This document shows, piece after piece, positions 1 through 6,024 of a DNA stretch of 6,064 nucleotides. The notes under the pieces are model-generated. The model had not been told where the DNA came from, did not search any database, and was given only the letters and a program-made list of their open reading frames with translations. Source of the stretch: Propionibacteriaceae bacterium (lineage in GTDB: Bacteria > Actinomycetota > Actinomycetes > Propionibacteriales > Propionibacteriaceae); NCBI GenBank assembly GCA_021323255.1, contig JAJTCL010000211.1, forward strand, positions 1 through 6,064, given 5' to 3'. The first letter of the stretch is position 1. Each line of letters begins with the position of its first letter. A program made the position numbers and the translations under genes.

Positions 1-229
1 CCCCCGCCAATCCTCCCGCGGGCAACCCCTCGAACATCTCCTCCGCTGGAATCCAGTGGTAACAACCCATCCAGTTCCCGATGCCAAAATGGAGGTCGAA
101 GTTCACTCTCCGCTCGCCGAGGATCGACCGAGCTAGCTCGTCCTCGGGGCGGAGAGATCCAATCACGCCCACTCCACCGGAATCGGCCGCGGCCAGGAGC
201 ACCTCCCAGTCGTCCCGGCCATGGGACAT
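1..229 (-). CDS. Partial protein of unknown function, running off the left edge
   Basis: A minus-strand frame is open from the left edge and gives 76 residues from the ATG at 229. It begins MSHGRDDWEVLLAAADSGG and later contains NFDLHFGIGNWMGCYHW and PAEEMFEGLP. The mix of acidic, aromatic and hydrophobic residues looks like a folded soluble protein, unlike the Arg/Ser/Pro-rich translations of the other frames here. The C-terminus lies outside the window. The start is uncertain. The same frame stays open upstream, past position 394 (another ATG), and the residues just before the chosen Met (KFGNLRFGKFDL) also look plausible as protein. No strong ribosome site precedes 229, only a GGGAAG about nine bases away. 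I do not recognise the family. No signal peptide or membrane segment is visible in this part. It is transcribed away from the neighbouring AraC remnant's 3' end. Confidence 0.5.
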   Translation of the reverse strand, partial: MSHGRDDWEVLLAAADSGGVGVIGSLRPEDELARSILGERRVNFDLHFGIGNWMGCYHWIPAEEMFEGLPAGGLAG

Positions 230-426
230 CAAATCGAACTTCCCGAACCTCAAGTTCCCGAACTTCCGCGGTATCAGAAACGGCAGGAAGTTCGCCGAGG
301 CCGGCAGGGTACGACGAGATCTGACGGGTGGTTCGAGGCCTCTGCTTGCCGATCTACACGCCGGCGCAACGAGGTCCCTCGGGCCTCGGGATGCCATCGT
401 CGCCGCACGCCGCTGCAGGCCGTCTG

Positions 427-588
427 CTAGGCGCCTGGGGGCAGCCGCGTGATGCGCTTGAATGCCTTGGTCAAATGATGGATGTCGGCGAAGCCGCAGT
501 ACTCGGCAATGTCCCGCTGTGGCAGGTCGGTGGTGTGCAGGAGCGCTTGAGCATGCTCGATCCGCAGCCGCAGCGCAACCACTCGTCT
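427..588 (-). pseudogene. AraC-family regulator, remnant of the C-terminal DNA-binding half
   Basis: The minus-strand frame reads RLRIEHAQALLHTTDLPQ, then DIAEYCGFADIHHLTKAFKR and ITRLPPGA. This is the second helix-turn-helix of the AraC/XylS domain: the linker helix (RIEHAQALL), the 'DIAxxxGFxDxxxFxxxFKRxxGxxPGxYR' motif, and almost nothing more. Only about 50 residues match. Upstream (beyond about 588) the frame stays open but becomes Ser/Arg-rich with no resemblance to the first helix-turn-helix or any effector domain, so the 5' part is missing or scrambled. The frame ends in TAG (427-429) at the position where the family usually has Tyr in 'PGxYR'. One base change (TAC to TAG) would explain it. 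A half domain without its partner helix is unlikely to bind DNA normally. It could be read as a very short ORF, but no convincing start is visible. Confidence 0.6.
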
Positions 589-634
589 TTCCGCTCCGCT
601 GGACCGACTTGGACATTGAACCACGGGAGGCGGC

Positions 635-856
635 GTGAACGGCAAAGAGCGGCAAGAGTTGGACCGGGAGGCGTCGTACCTCAGGTTCCTCCTGCGTGTG
701 GCGGAATGGGCCAACCCCGACTCACTCCCCCTTCGCGACAGGCTAGCACGGCTCGATTCGGACTCGAGGGTCGAGTCTAGAACGGACTCGAGCACGATCT
801 GGGGTCGGGTCCGGACGTGGCGGCGCTCGATTCCGTGGGCGAAGCCGAAACGCTAG
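635..856 (+). CDS. Small hypothetical protein, 73 aa
   Basis: A GTG start at 635 is preceded by GGGAGG (625-630), a good Shine-Dalgarno with rather tight four-base spacing. The product starts NGKERQELDREASYLRF and continues LLRVAEWANPDSLPLRDRL. This is an amphipathic, charged helix-like first half, followed by a Ser/Asp/Arg-rich segment and a basic tail ending in KPKR. I see no known domain, signal peptide or membrane segment. It ends at TAG 854-856. The same frame then stays open, without another stop, through the DUF4145 gene that starts at 929. It may therefore be a separate short cistron co-transcribed with DUF4145, or a decayed 5' extension of it. The first 40 residues look more protein-like than the rest. 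The opposite strand is open as well, but its recognisable AraC part ends before 590, so the two do not conflict. Confidence 0.38.
   Translation: MNGKERQELDREASYLRFLLRVAEWANPDSLPLRDRLARLDSDSRVESRTDSSTIWGRVRTWRRSIPWAKPKR
759..792. repeat. Short inverted and direct repeats around GACTCGA
   Basis: GACTCGA (761-767) and TCGAGTC (771-777) form a perfect seven-base inverted repeat around GGG. The ten-base string CGGACTCGAG (759-768) recurs exactly at 783-792. The repeats lie inside the 635-856 reading frame and give its repeated Asp-Ser-Arg/Ser run. No function can be assigned. A small dyad operator or chance are both possible. Confidence 0.35.
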
Positions 857-928
857 AAGAACCTAAGCGGTACGATAGGAGATCCGGCCAATCAAGGCCG
901 GCTCTCAACCTATGCGAAAGAGGCCGCT

Positions 929-1540
929 GTGGTAGCAAGTGATAAGGTCCCGGAGGAACGCGCGAGTTCCTTTGCCTGCCCGCTCTGCGGTGTGGTGGCT
1001 TGGCAGGAGTGGGACGAACTGTATTGTTCGATTACGTTCGAGCGCAATCCGCAACTTTGTCGGTGCGAGGCCTGTCGTGGACTCTCGCTATGGTTCAACG
1101 GGTCCATGATTATTCCCGCAACTGGCACCGTGAGAGCACCGAGCCCAGATTTACCCGAGGAGGTTCAGGACACCTACAACGAAGCCCGTTCAGTTGTGGC
1201 TCATTCACCTCGTGCGGCAGCGGCATTGTTGAGGCTTGCGATTGAGCAGTTATGTGTCCATCTCAATGGTGAAGGGCTGACGCTCGACAAACACGTTGCC
1301 CTGCTCGTATCCGGGGGACTGCATAACCAAACCGCCGATATGTTCGATGCGGTGCGGCTGGTCGGCAATAACGCGATTCATCCTGTGGACCGGATTGGGC
1401 TTCAGGAAAACCCGGACATCGTGCAGACACTGTTCTGGCTCGTGAACGAGATCGCCGATGAAGTCATCACGAAGCCGAAGCAGCGGGAGGCAGCGACTGC
1501 CTGGATTCCGCCAGAAGAGCGAGAAAGAATGTCTAAATGA
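929..1540 (+). CDS. DUF4145 domain-containing protein
   Basis: The 203-residue product matches the DUF4145 layout over its whole length. Residues 15-60 hold two Cys pairs (C17/C20 in CPLC and C46/C49 in CEAC), which I infer bind zinc, with the WQEWDELY and LSLWFNGSMIIP segments between and after them. SPDLPEEVQDTYNEA (72-86) leads into the family signature SPRAAAALLRLAIEQLC (93-109). RLVGNNAIHP (143-152) then follows, and the conserved 'LFxLVNxIxDxxITxPK' stretch lies near the end. The biochemical role of the family is not established. It is known as a stand-alone protein and as an appendix on restriction-type proteins. No membrane segment or signal peptide is seen, so it should be cytoplasmic. 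The GTG at 929 is chosen because AAAGAGG (917-923) precedes it and because the Zn motif then starts at residue 17, as is usual. No upstream in-frame start has a better ribosome site. All key residues are present, so the gene looks intact. No partner gene that would define a defence role is visible. Confidence 0.85.
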   Translation: MVASDKVPEERASSFACPLCGVVAWQEWDELYCSITFERNPQLCRCEACRGLSLWFNGSMIIPATGTVRAPSPDLPEEVQDTYNEARSVVAHSPRAAAALLRLAIEQLCVHLNGEGLTLDKHVALLVSGGLHNQTADMFDAVRLVGNNAIHPVDRIGLQENPDIVQTLFWLVNEIADEVITKPKQREAATAWIPPEERERMSK

Positions 1541-1977
1541 GACGCAGAGATGGCAGCGCGCCTGGCAAAGGAGCAGGGTGGCTGACTCTGGGGCGGGGCT
1601 GGCCCGGTGCTGGCCACGGTCGCGCATATACCTACCGACGCAGCCGTGACGCGCGGACGTGCGCGGCCGCGAGCGCGCTATCGCGTACGACGCCACCGAA
1701 CGCAACTACCCGCAACTGCTCATACGCTAGCCGAGGTCGTGCAAAAGCCAGTGTTGGTGGGTGATAGGCCCTTAAGCTCCTAGGTACGTTTCATCATCAC
1801 AACGCGCTGAGCCGATGTTCGCCAGTGCCACCCCCTTAGGCGCCCATCAGGAGCGGCGCGTGGGTCATCCCCACCCACAGCCATGAATAGGCGTCCCCGG
1901 GGGCAGCGCTCTGCGACCCTGGCCTTGCTGGCTATCCGAAGCGTGGGACAATGCGACGACCAAGCCAGCCTGCGTGC
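1541..1977. other. Intergenic stretch without a recognisable gene
   Basis: About 440 bases separate the DUF4145 stop from the ribosome site of the cyclase gene. Frames here are short and Arg/Ala/Ser-rich, as expected for noncoding GC-rich DNA. One frame gives the short protein-like piece RERAIAYDATERNYPQLLIR, about 1667-1729, but stop codons flank it and I cannot name it. A weak hairpin (GTGGGT 1860-1865, ACCCAC 1873-1878) has no T-run. There is no clear terminator after DUF4145. The promoter of the cyclase gene should lie in the 3' part. The only candidate is weak: TTGCTG 1925-1930 and GACAAT 1947-1952, 16 bases apart. Confidence 0.5.
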
Positions 1978-1981
1978 GGAG
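1978..1981 (+). promoter_or_regulatory. Ribosome binding site deciding the cyclase start
   Basis: GGAG lies seven bases before the ATG at 1989. The alternative in-frame GTG at 1974 lies upstream of this site and would place it inside the coding region, so ATG 1989 is preferred. The protein then starts MPELPSGTVTFLFTDIEGST, which is typical of this family. Confidence 0.65.
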
Positions 1982-1988
1982 ACTTCCG

Positions 1989-4643
1989 ATGCCCGAACTC
2001 CCCTCCGGCACCGTCACCTTTCTGTTCACTGATATCGAAGGCAGCACCGCTCTGTGGGAGCGGGATCGGGCCGCCATGCGTGCCGCCGTTGATCGCCAGC
2101 TGGCCATCCTCCAGAGCCTCATCACTGCTCACCACGGGGTGCTTTATAAGACGGTTGGGGATGGCACCCAGGCGGCGTTTGGGACCGCTGAGGACGCGTT
2201 GCGGGCTGCCCTGGCCAGCCAACGCGCGCTGCTGGCGGAAGACTGGGGCGAGCTCGGCCCCATCCGGGTGCGGATGGCCCTACACGCTGGGGAGGCCATC
2301 CCGGATGCCCGGGGCGAGTACCTGGCGGCCCCGCTCAATCGGCTCTCCCGGCTGTTGGCGGCTGGCCATGGCGGTCAGATTCTCCTCTCCCAGACCGTCC
2401 AGCAACTGACCCGTGGCGAACTCCCCGCGGGGACCACGCTTCAGGACCTCGGGGAGCACCGGCTGCGCGATCTACTGGAGCCGGAGCGCGTCTTTCAGCT
2501 GGTCCATCCTGACCTCCCTGACCAGTTCCCGCCCCTCACGTCGCTGGAGAACCGACCCAATAACTTGCCGCGCCAACCGACGCCCTTCCTCGGTCGGGAG
2601 CGAGAGGTGGGTGAGGTCGTCGGTCTCTTGCAGAAAGACGATGTCCAGCTGGTGACCTTAGTCGGACCCGGCGGCACCGGCAAGACCCGCCTCGCCCTGC
2701 AAGCGGCGGCTGAGCTGCTCGACGACTTCGCCGACGGTGTCTTCTTCGTGCCGCTGGCCGGCCTCAGCGACCCGGATCTCGTCCCGCACGTCATTGCCGG
2801 CGCGGTGAGCCTCCACGAGGAAAGCAACCAGCCGGTGGTGGAGCAGCTCAAGGAGTTCCTGGCCGCCAAGCAGGTGCTGCTGGTGCTGGATAACGTCGAG
2901 CACCTCGTTGAGGCGGCTCCGGTCGTTGGGGACCTCCTCGGTGGTGCCCCACAGCTGAAGGTGCTGGTGACCAGCCGGGTGCCCTTGCGGCTGCGCGCGG
3001 AACGGGAGTATCCCGTGCCACCGCTCGGGCTGCCACGCCGCAAGCCGCCGCCAACACTGGAGCAGCTCTCCCAGTTCGAGGCCGTGCGCCTCTTCATCGA
3101 GCGGGCCCAATCCGTCAAACCGGGCTTCGCCGTCGACAATGCGAATGCGCCGGCCCTGGCCGAGATCTGCCATCGCTTGGACGGACTACCGCTGGCTATC
3201 GAGCTGGCGGCAGCGCGGGTGCGCATGCTCTCGCCGCAGGCGATGCTGACGCGGCTGGAGCAGCGGCTGCCACTGCTGACGAGTGGAGCACGGGATGCTC
3301 CCGAGCGGCAGCGCACGCTGCGCAACACCATCGCCTGGAGCTACGACCTGCTGGACCCAGACGAGCAAGTCCTCTTGCGTCGCTTGGCCGTCTTCGCCGG
3401 TGGGGCCAGCTTCGAGGCGATCGAAGCGGTGGCGAACCCGGAGGGTGATCTGGACGTCTTCGGCGGGGTGGAGCGTCTGTTAGAGCACAGCTTGCTGCGC
3501 CAGGAGGAGGATGCGGAGGGGCAGCCGCGTTTCACCATGCTGGAGACGATTCGCGAGTTCGGCCTCGTGCAACTGGAGGAAAGCGGAGAAACCGAGCACG
3601 CCCGACAGCGGCATGCTGCGTTCTTCCTGGAATTGACAGAGGCCGCGGAACCCCATCTGCAGGGAGCGCAGCAGCGCTTGTGGCTCGATCGCCTGGAAGC
3701 TGAGCACGACAACCTGCGAGCGACCCTCGACTGGAGTCGTACGTGCGACGTAGACACTGGACGGAGACTGGCGGCAGCCTTGTGCTGGTTCTGGTACTAC
3801 CGTGGTCACTTCACCGAGGGGCGAGACTGGCTTGAGCAGGCGCTCTCCTGCGCTGCCGATCCTTCGACCGAGCAACAGGCGACGTTACTCAACGCGGCCG
3901 CCGCACTAGCATGGAGACAAGGCGATCACGTGCCGGCAATCGCGCTGGTCGAGGAGGCGCTGACGACTGCGCGGCGGATTGGCGATAGGCTGAACATGGC
4001 GCTTGCCCTGGTAATCCGGGGCAACCTTGCCCTTGAACAGGGGGACGCACGCCAAGCCGAGTCGCTGCACTTGGAAGCTCTGCCCTTGTTCGAGGCATGC
4101 GGGTACACATGGGGAGTGGCCACTACCTTCAATCAGTTGGGAGAAGCCGCCCGGGCACGAGGAGATAATGACCGGGCCGCCACGCTCTATCAGAGCGCCC
4201 TGCACCTGTTCCGGGAGCTAGGGAACAATCCGGGCATCGCCATGGTCCTCAGTAATCTCGCCTATACCGCACGGGCGGCGGGCGACACACACCGCGCGGC
4301 CATAAGCTATAGGGAAGGACTCCGGGCCGCCCGGGAGGTGAATGACCGGACTGGCATCTCCTGGTGCCTGACTGGCCTGGCATCACTCGCCGTCCAGGTC
4401 TCGGCATGGGAGCAATCAGCACGTCTGCTTGGCGCCGCGGAGGCCCTTAGCACTAGCCTCGGCACCATTGTCGAGTCCGTCGATCGCGAACAACACGAGG
4501 CTACAGTAGCTGCTCTGCAGGCGGCTTCTCCCAAAACGGCCATCGAAACCGCCTGGGTAGCCGGGCAAGCGCTGCCGCTCGACCAAGCGGTCGCTGAGGC
4601 GCTGGCGCTGGCTGACGAGTTGGTGAACAGCCTTGATGCCTGA
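1989..4643 (+). CDS. Class III nucleotide cyclase - NB-ARC/STAND ATPase - TPR signalling protein
   Basis: The 884-residue cytoplasmic protein has three parts. Residues 7-140 are a class III cyclase homology domain, expected to make cAMP from ATP. It has metal-binding D15 (FTDIEGST) and D58 (VGDG), and K54 (YKTVGDG) at the purine-selecting Lys position. N117 and R121 (PLNRLSRL) are the transition-state pair. E110 sits where adenylate cyclases usually have Asp or Thr, so ATP preference is likely but not certain. Residues 197-470 are a STAND/NB-ARC-like ATPase: FLGRERE linker, Walker A GPGGTGKT (226-233), Walker B LLVLDN (297-302), sensor-like KVLVTSR (324-330), GLPLAIELAAAR (399-410) and the winged-helix entry RQRTLRNTIAWSYDLL (440-455). 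RFTMLETIREFG (514-525) and WLDRLEAEHDNLRATLDW (565-582) are the usual bridge to about five or six TPRs (about 595-835). By analogy with STAND proteins, I infer that TPR ligand sensing and ATPase switching control cyclase output. No DNA-binding domain is seen. The frame is uninterrupted and all catalytic motifs are present. It stands alone, with no obvious operon partner. Confidence 0.9.
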   Translation: MPELPSGTVTFLFTDIEGSTALWERDRAAMRAAVDRQLAILQSLITAHHGVLYKTVGDGTQAAFGTAEDALRAALASQRALLAEDWGELGPIRVRMALHAGEAIPDARGEYLAAPLNRLSRLLAAGHGGQILLSQTVQQLTRGELPAGTTLQDLGEHRLRDLLEPERVFQLVHPDLPDQFPPLTSLENRPNNLPRQPTPFLGREREVGEVVGLLQKDDVQLVTLVGPGGTGKTRLALQAAAELLDDFADGVFFVPLAGLSDPDLVPHVIAGAVSLHEESNQPVVEQLKEFLAAKQVLLVLDNVEHLVEAAPVVGDLLGGAPQLKVLVTSRVPLRLRAEREYPVPPLGLPRRKPPPTLEQLSQFEAVRLFIERAQSVKPGFAVDNANAPALAEICHRLDGLPLAIELAAARVRMLSPQAMLTRLEQRLPLLTSGARDAPERQRTLRNTIAWSYDLLDPDEQVLLRRLAVFAGGASFEAIEAVANPEGDLDVFGGVERLLEHSLLRQEEDAEGQPRFTMLETIREFGLVQLEESGETEHARQRHAAFFLELTEAAEPHLQGAQQRLWLDRLEAEHDNLRATLDWSRTCDVDTGRRLAAALCWFWYYRGHFTEGRDWLEQALSCAADPSTEQQATLLNAAAALAWRQGDHVPAIALVEEALTTARRIGDRLNMALALVIRGNLALEQGDARQAESLHLEALPLFEACGYTWGVATTFNQLGEAARARGDNDRAATLYQSALHLFRELGNNPGIAMVLSNLAYTARAAGDTHRAAISYREGLRAAREVNDRTGISWCLTGLASLAVQVSAWEQSARLLGAAEALSTSLGTIVESVDREQHEATVAALQAASPKTAIETAWVAGQALPLDQAVAEALALADELVNSLDA

Positions 4644-4744
4644 CGTGAACGCCCAAGTGCCTTCCTAATCCGCCGCCACCACAGAAGGCTGCGAGAATTG
4701 CCAAGAGCCATCCGCGGCAACGACAAATCGGATTGTGTTGTGTG

Positions 4745-4834
4745 CACAACGCGTTGCTCAGCAGCCCACCCGGCTCGGGTGAGACGATGCTGGCCCGCGC
4801 TGCCGGCACGCTCAGCTTCCCGGCCAACTTCACC
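4745..4834 (+). pseudogene. comM: ComM/YifB (Mg-chelatase-like AAA+) remnant, part 1, internally deleted
   Basis: This frame reads HNALLSSPPGSGETMLARA and runs directly into AGTLSFPANFT. The first piece matches the ComM segment 'GGHNxLLxGPPGSGKTMLARxL'. The second matches a segment that normally lies roughly a hundred residues later ('SRAxGTLxFPANFxLVAAMNPCPCGY'). The join falls at a shared 'ARA'-like triplet, which suggests a deletion between similar sequences. The Walker A Lys is Glu, which would abolish ATP binding. No start codon or N-terminal domain is recognisable upstream. After the match the frame stops at 4874-4876. ComM is a hexameric helicase for branch migration in natural transformation, but this piece cannot be functional. 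It lies 100 bases past the cyclase stop. The assignment rests on about 30 residues read by eye. Confidence 0.55.
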
Positions 4835-4871
4835 TCACTTTCTACCCCGTTCCTCTCAGAGACGGGAGCGT

Positions 4872-4921
4872 GGTAGAGGCTGCAACGCCCCTGGGCGTTG
4901 CAGCCTCTACCGCCGGTTTTT
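4872..4921 (+). repeat. Perfect 19-bp palindrome with trailing T-run (terminator-like or dispersed repeat)
   Basis: GGTAGAGGCTGCAACGCCC (4872-4890) is the exact reverse complement of 4893-4911, with only CT between, so the hairpin is very stable and GC-rich. On the plus strand five Ts follow at 4917-4921, five bases after the stem. This is an imperfect intrinsic terminator that could end the cyclase transcript 230 bases upstream. On the minus strand it lies 13 bases past the stop of the DUF3455 pseudogene but has no T-run on that side. TCTACC also occurs at 4841-4846 and could pair with GGTAGA at 4872-4877 in competition with the main stem. Such long perfect palindromes ending in GTAG...CTAC resemble dispersed repeats that I recall from Chloroflexota genomes. 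Whether this one is repeated cannot be seen from one copy. Confidence 0.7.
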
Positions 4922-4924
4922 GGA

Positions 4925-5460
4925 TCAGGACGCGGCCGGATTGTAGAAGGCGTAGGTCGCCTTGTAGGGGACGCCCACCTCCTCACCGGCGTGGGCCGCA
5001 TCGCATCCCTTATTGGGGGCGACGTCGCCTTTGGTGTCGAGCCGCTGGATGTGGATGATCGTAGAGAAGACACCATCGCCGTCATGCGACGTCGCCTCCA
5101 GCAGCAGTCAGGGGATCGCCATTCTTGGACGGGGCATCGGCGCGCGCGACGACCGCGCCCTTGACGCTGCTGCCATCCTGGCCCTGCCAGGTAGGACCAG
5201 CGAAGTGGCATCCCACGACCTCGCCGCGGTCATTGAACAACTCGGCTTGAGGGGCCTTGAAGGTCCAGACGAATGCGGCGAAGTCCTCCGGCTTGGCCGC
5301 GCAGGTGTAGATTTGGTCCCCACGCGCCCCGAGCTCGAAGAGAAGGACGGCGCTAGCTGGCGGCATCAGGTCGGCGGGAACCTCCTTGGCGAGGGCCGAC
5401 GAGGCCGACGATAAGGGCCACGGCGGCGAAAAGCGTCAGCAATCTTGCGACACGGATCAC
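4925..5460 (-). pseudogene. DUF3455 family secreted protein, broken by two frameshifts and a stop
   Basis: Joining frames on the minus strand gives a nearly complete protein of about 177 residues, the usual size of DUF3455 proteins, whose function is unknown. The GTG at 5460 starts MIRVARLLTLFAAVALIVG, a classic signal peptide that implies export. After a +1 shift near 5394 (signal-peptide end) come LAKEVPADLMPPASAVLLFE, GARGDQIYTC, AFVWTFKAPQAELFN, VGCHFAGPTWQGQDGSSVKG and VVARADAP. A second one-base surplus at about 5120 changes frame again. AIP, then TGA (5108-5110, where Trp is expected), then LLLEATSHDGDGVFS follow. The rest is HIQRLDTKGDVAP, GCDAAHAGEEV and PYKATYAFYNP, ending at TGA 4925-4927. 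The remaining sequence is well conserved on both sides of every lesion, so inactivation looks recent, or the lesions include sequencing errors. Three independent lesions make error alone less likely. The gene is antisense to, and nested between, the two ComM pieces. Confidence 0.85.
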
Positions 5461-5465
5461 GATCT

Positions 5466-5470
5466 CCTCC
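5466..5470 (-). promoter_or_regulatory. Ribosome binding site of the DUF3455 pseudogene
   Basis: GGAGG on the minus strand lies five bases before the GTG at 5460, inside a longer GGAGAGGAGGAGA purine tract. It supports the signal-peptide start over the internal ATG at 5366, which would begin inside the mature protein. Confidence 0.6.
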
Positions 5471-6024
5471 TCTCCTCGGACCGGAAGCGATCTGGCCGCT
5501 CAGTCAATCAATGGTGGGCGCTGCCCTCCCGCGACCCCGCGTGAAGTGGCACGTCACCCATCCTTGTCGTCCCGGCGTCAATCGAACCGGGTATCCTCCG
5601 ATCGGTGTCGATGGCCCTCGCTGCGGTGTAGCGGTGCGGTCACCTCCTCCCACGAGAGGTTTGCGTTGTCGGCCAGCAAACGGCGTCTTTCGCTGGTCAC
5701 GACGATAGCGGCCGAGATGGAGCGTGCCATCGGACATTGTCCTGATCTTTTGCCTGGGAATGCCCTAGATTAGGGGGGAGAATCCCGAGTTTCGTCGCGG
5801 CACGCGCCGCTTAGAGGGGATCGGCGGAAGGAGTGCTGGACGGTATCTGCCTGGGCGAAGAGACGGACTGCAACGATGACTCGGGTTGCTTGTCCTGGCA
5901 ACAGGGCGTCGGATCTCAGACTGGCTGCTGGTCCCCGCAACCACTCATAGTCGCGTGGTCCCATGAGCAAGCGAGATCAGCAGTTCGCAACCTGGTCCGG
6001 AGGGTCGATGGTGACGCCTGTGCG
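5471..6024. other. Stretch without a recognisable gene between the DUF3455 pseudogene and ComM part 2
   Basis: About 550 bases in which no frame on either strand matches a family I know. It should contain the promoter of the DUF3455 gene (minus strand, near 5480-5560), but no clear -35/-10 pair is seen. Plus-strand frame 3 is open after the TAG at 5811-5813 to the right edge and passes through several Cys (GVLDGICLGEETDCNDDSGC). This is the frame that ends in the ComM-like piece. A start with a properly spaced ribosome site is lacking: GTG at 5832 has AAGGAG overlapping it. If 4835-6024 is an insertion, this is its right part. No terminal inverted repeats or transposase are visible. Confidence 0.4.

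Noticed and set aside
81..452. Plus-strand ORF of 123 residues
   Set aside because: Arg/Ser/Pro-rich translation with no motif. It is the antisense shadow of the better minus-strand frame at 1-229 and has no ribosome site.
1537..1764. ORF starting with an ATGA overlap at the DUF4145 stop
   Set aside because: The overlap looks like translational coupling, but the product is Arg/Ala/Gly-rich with no domain and no supporting composition.
1860..1878. GTGGGT/ACCCAC hairpin as a DUF4145 terminator
   Set aside because: Only six base pairs, no T-run, and 320 bases after the stop codon.
1925..1952. Promoter-like TTGCTG and GACAAT before the cyclase gene
   Set aside because: The -35 matches poorly and such pairs occur by chance. 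Kept only as a candidate in the intergenic entry.
2495..3331. Long minus-strand ORF (278 codons) inside the cyclase gene
   Set aside because: Ser/Arg/Thr-rich shadow of a GC-rich, clearly recognised plus-strand gene.
4501..5211. Minus-strand ORF of 236 codons
   Set aside because: It covers the end of the cyclase gene, the palindrome and the DUF3455 pseudogene in the wrong frame. The translation shows no family.
5571..5591. tRNA-like GGTTCGATT on the minus strand
   Set aside because: The bases flanking the loop do not form a five-base T-stem, and no acceptor or anticodon arm follows. Only a weak CCCGG/CCGGG hairpin is present.
5770..5970. Minus-strand ORF of 66 codons starting MLMGPRDYEWLRG
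   Set aside because: No ribosome site, no motif, Arg/Ser-rich. A real short gene cannot be excluded but is not supported.
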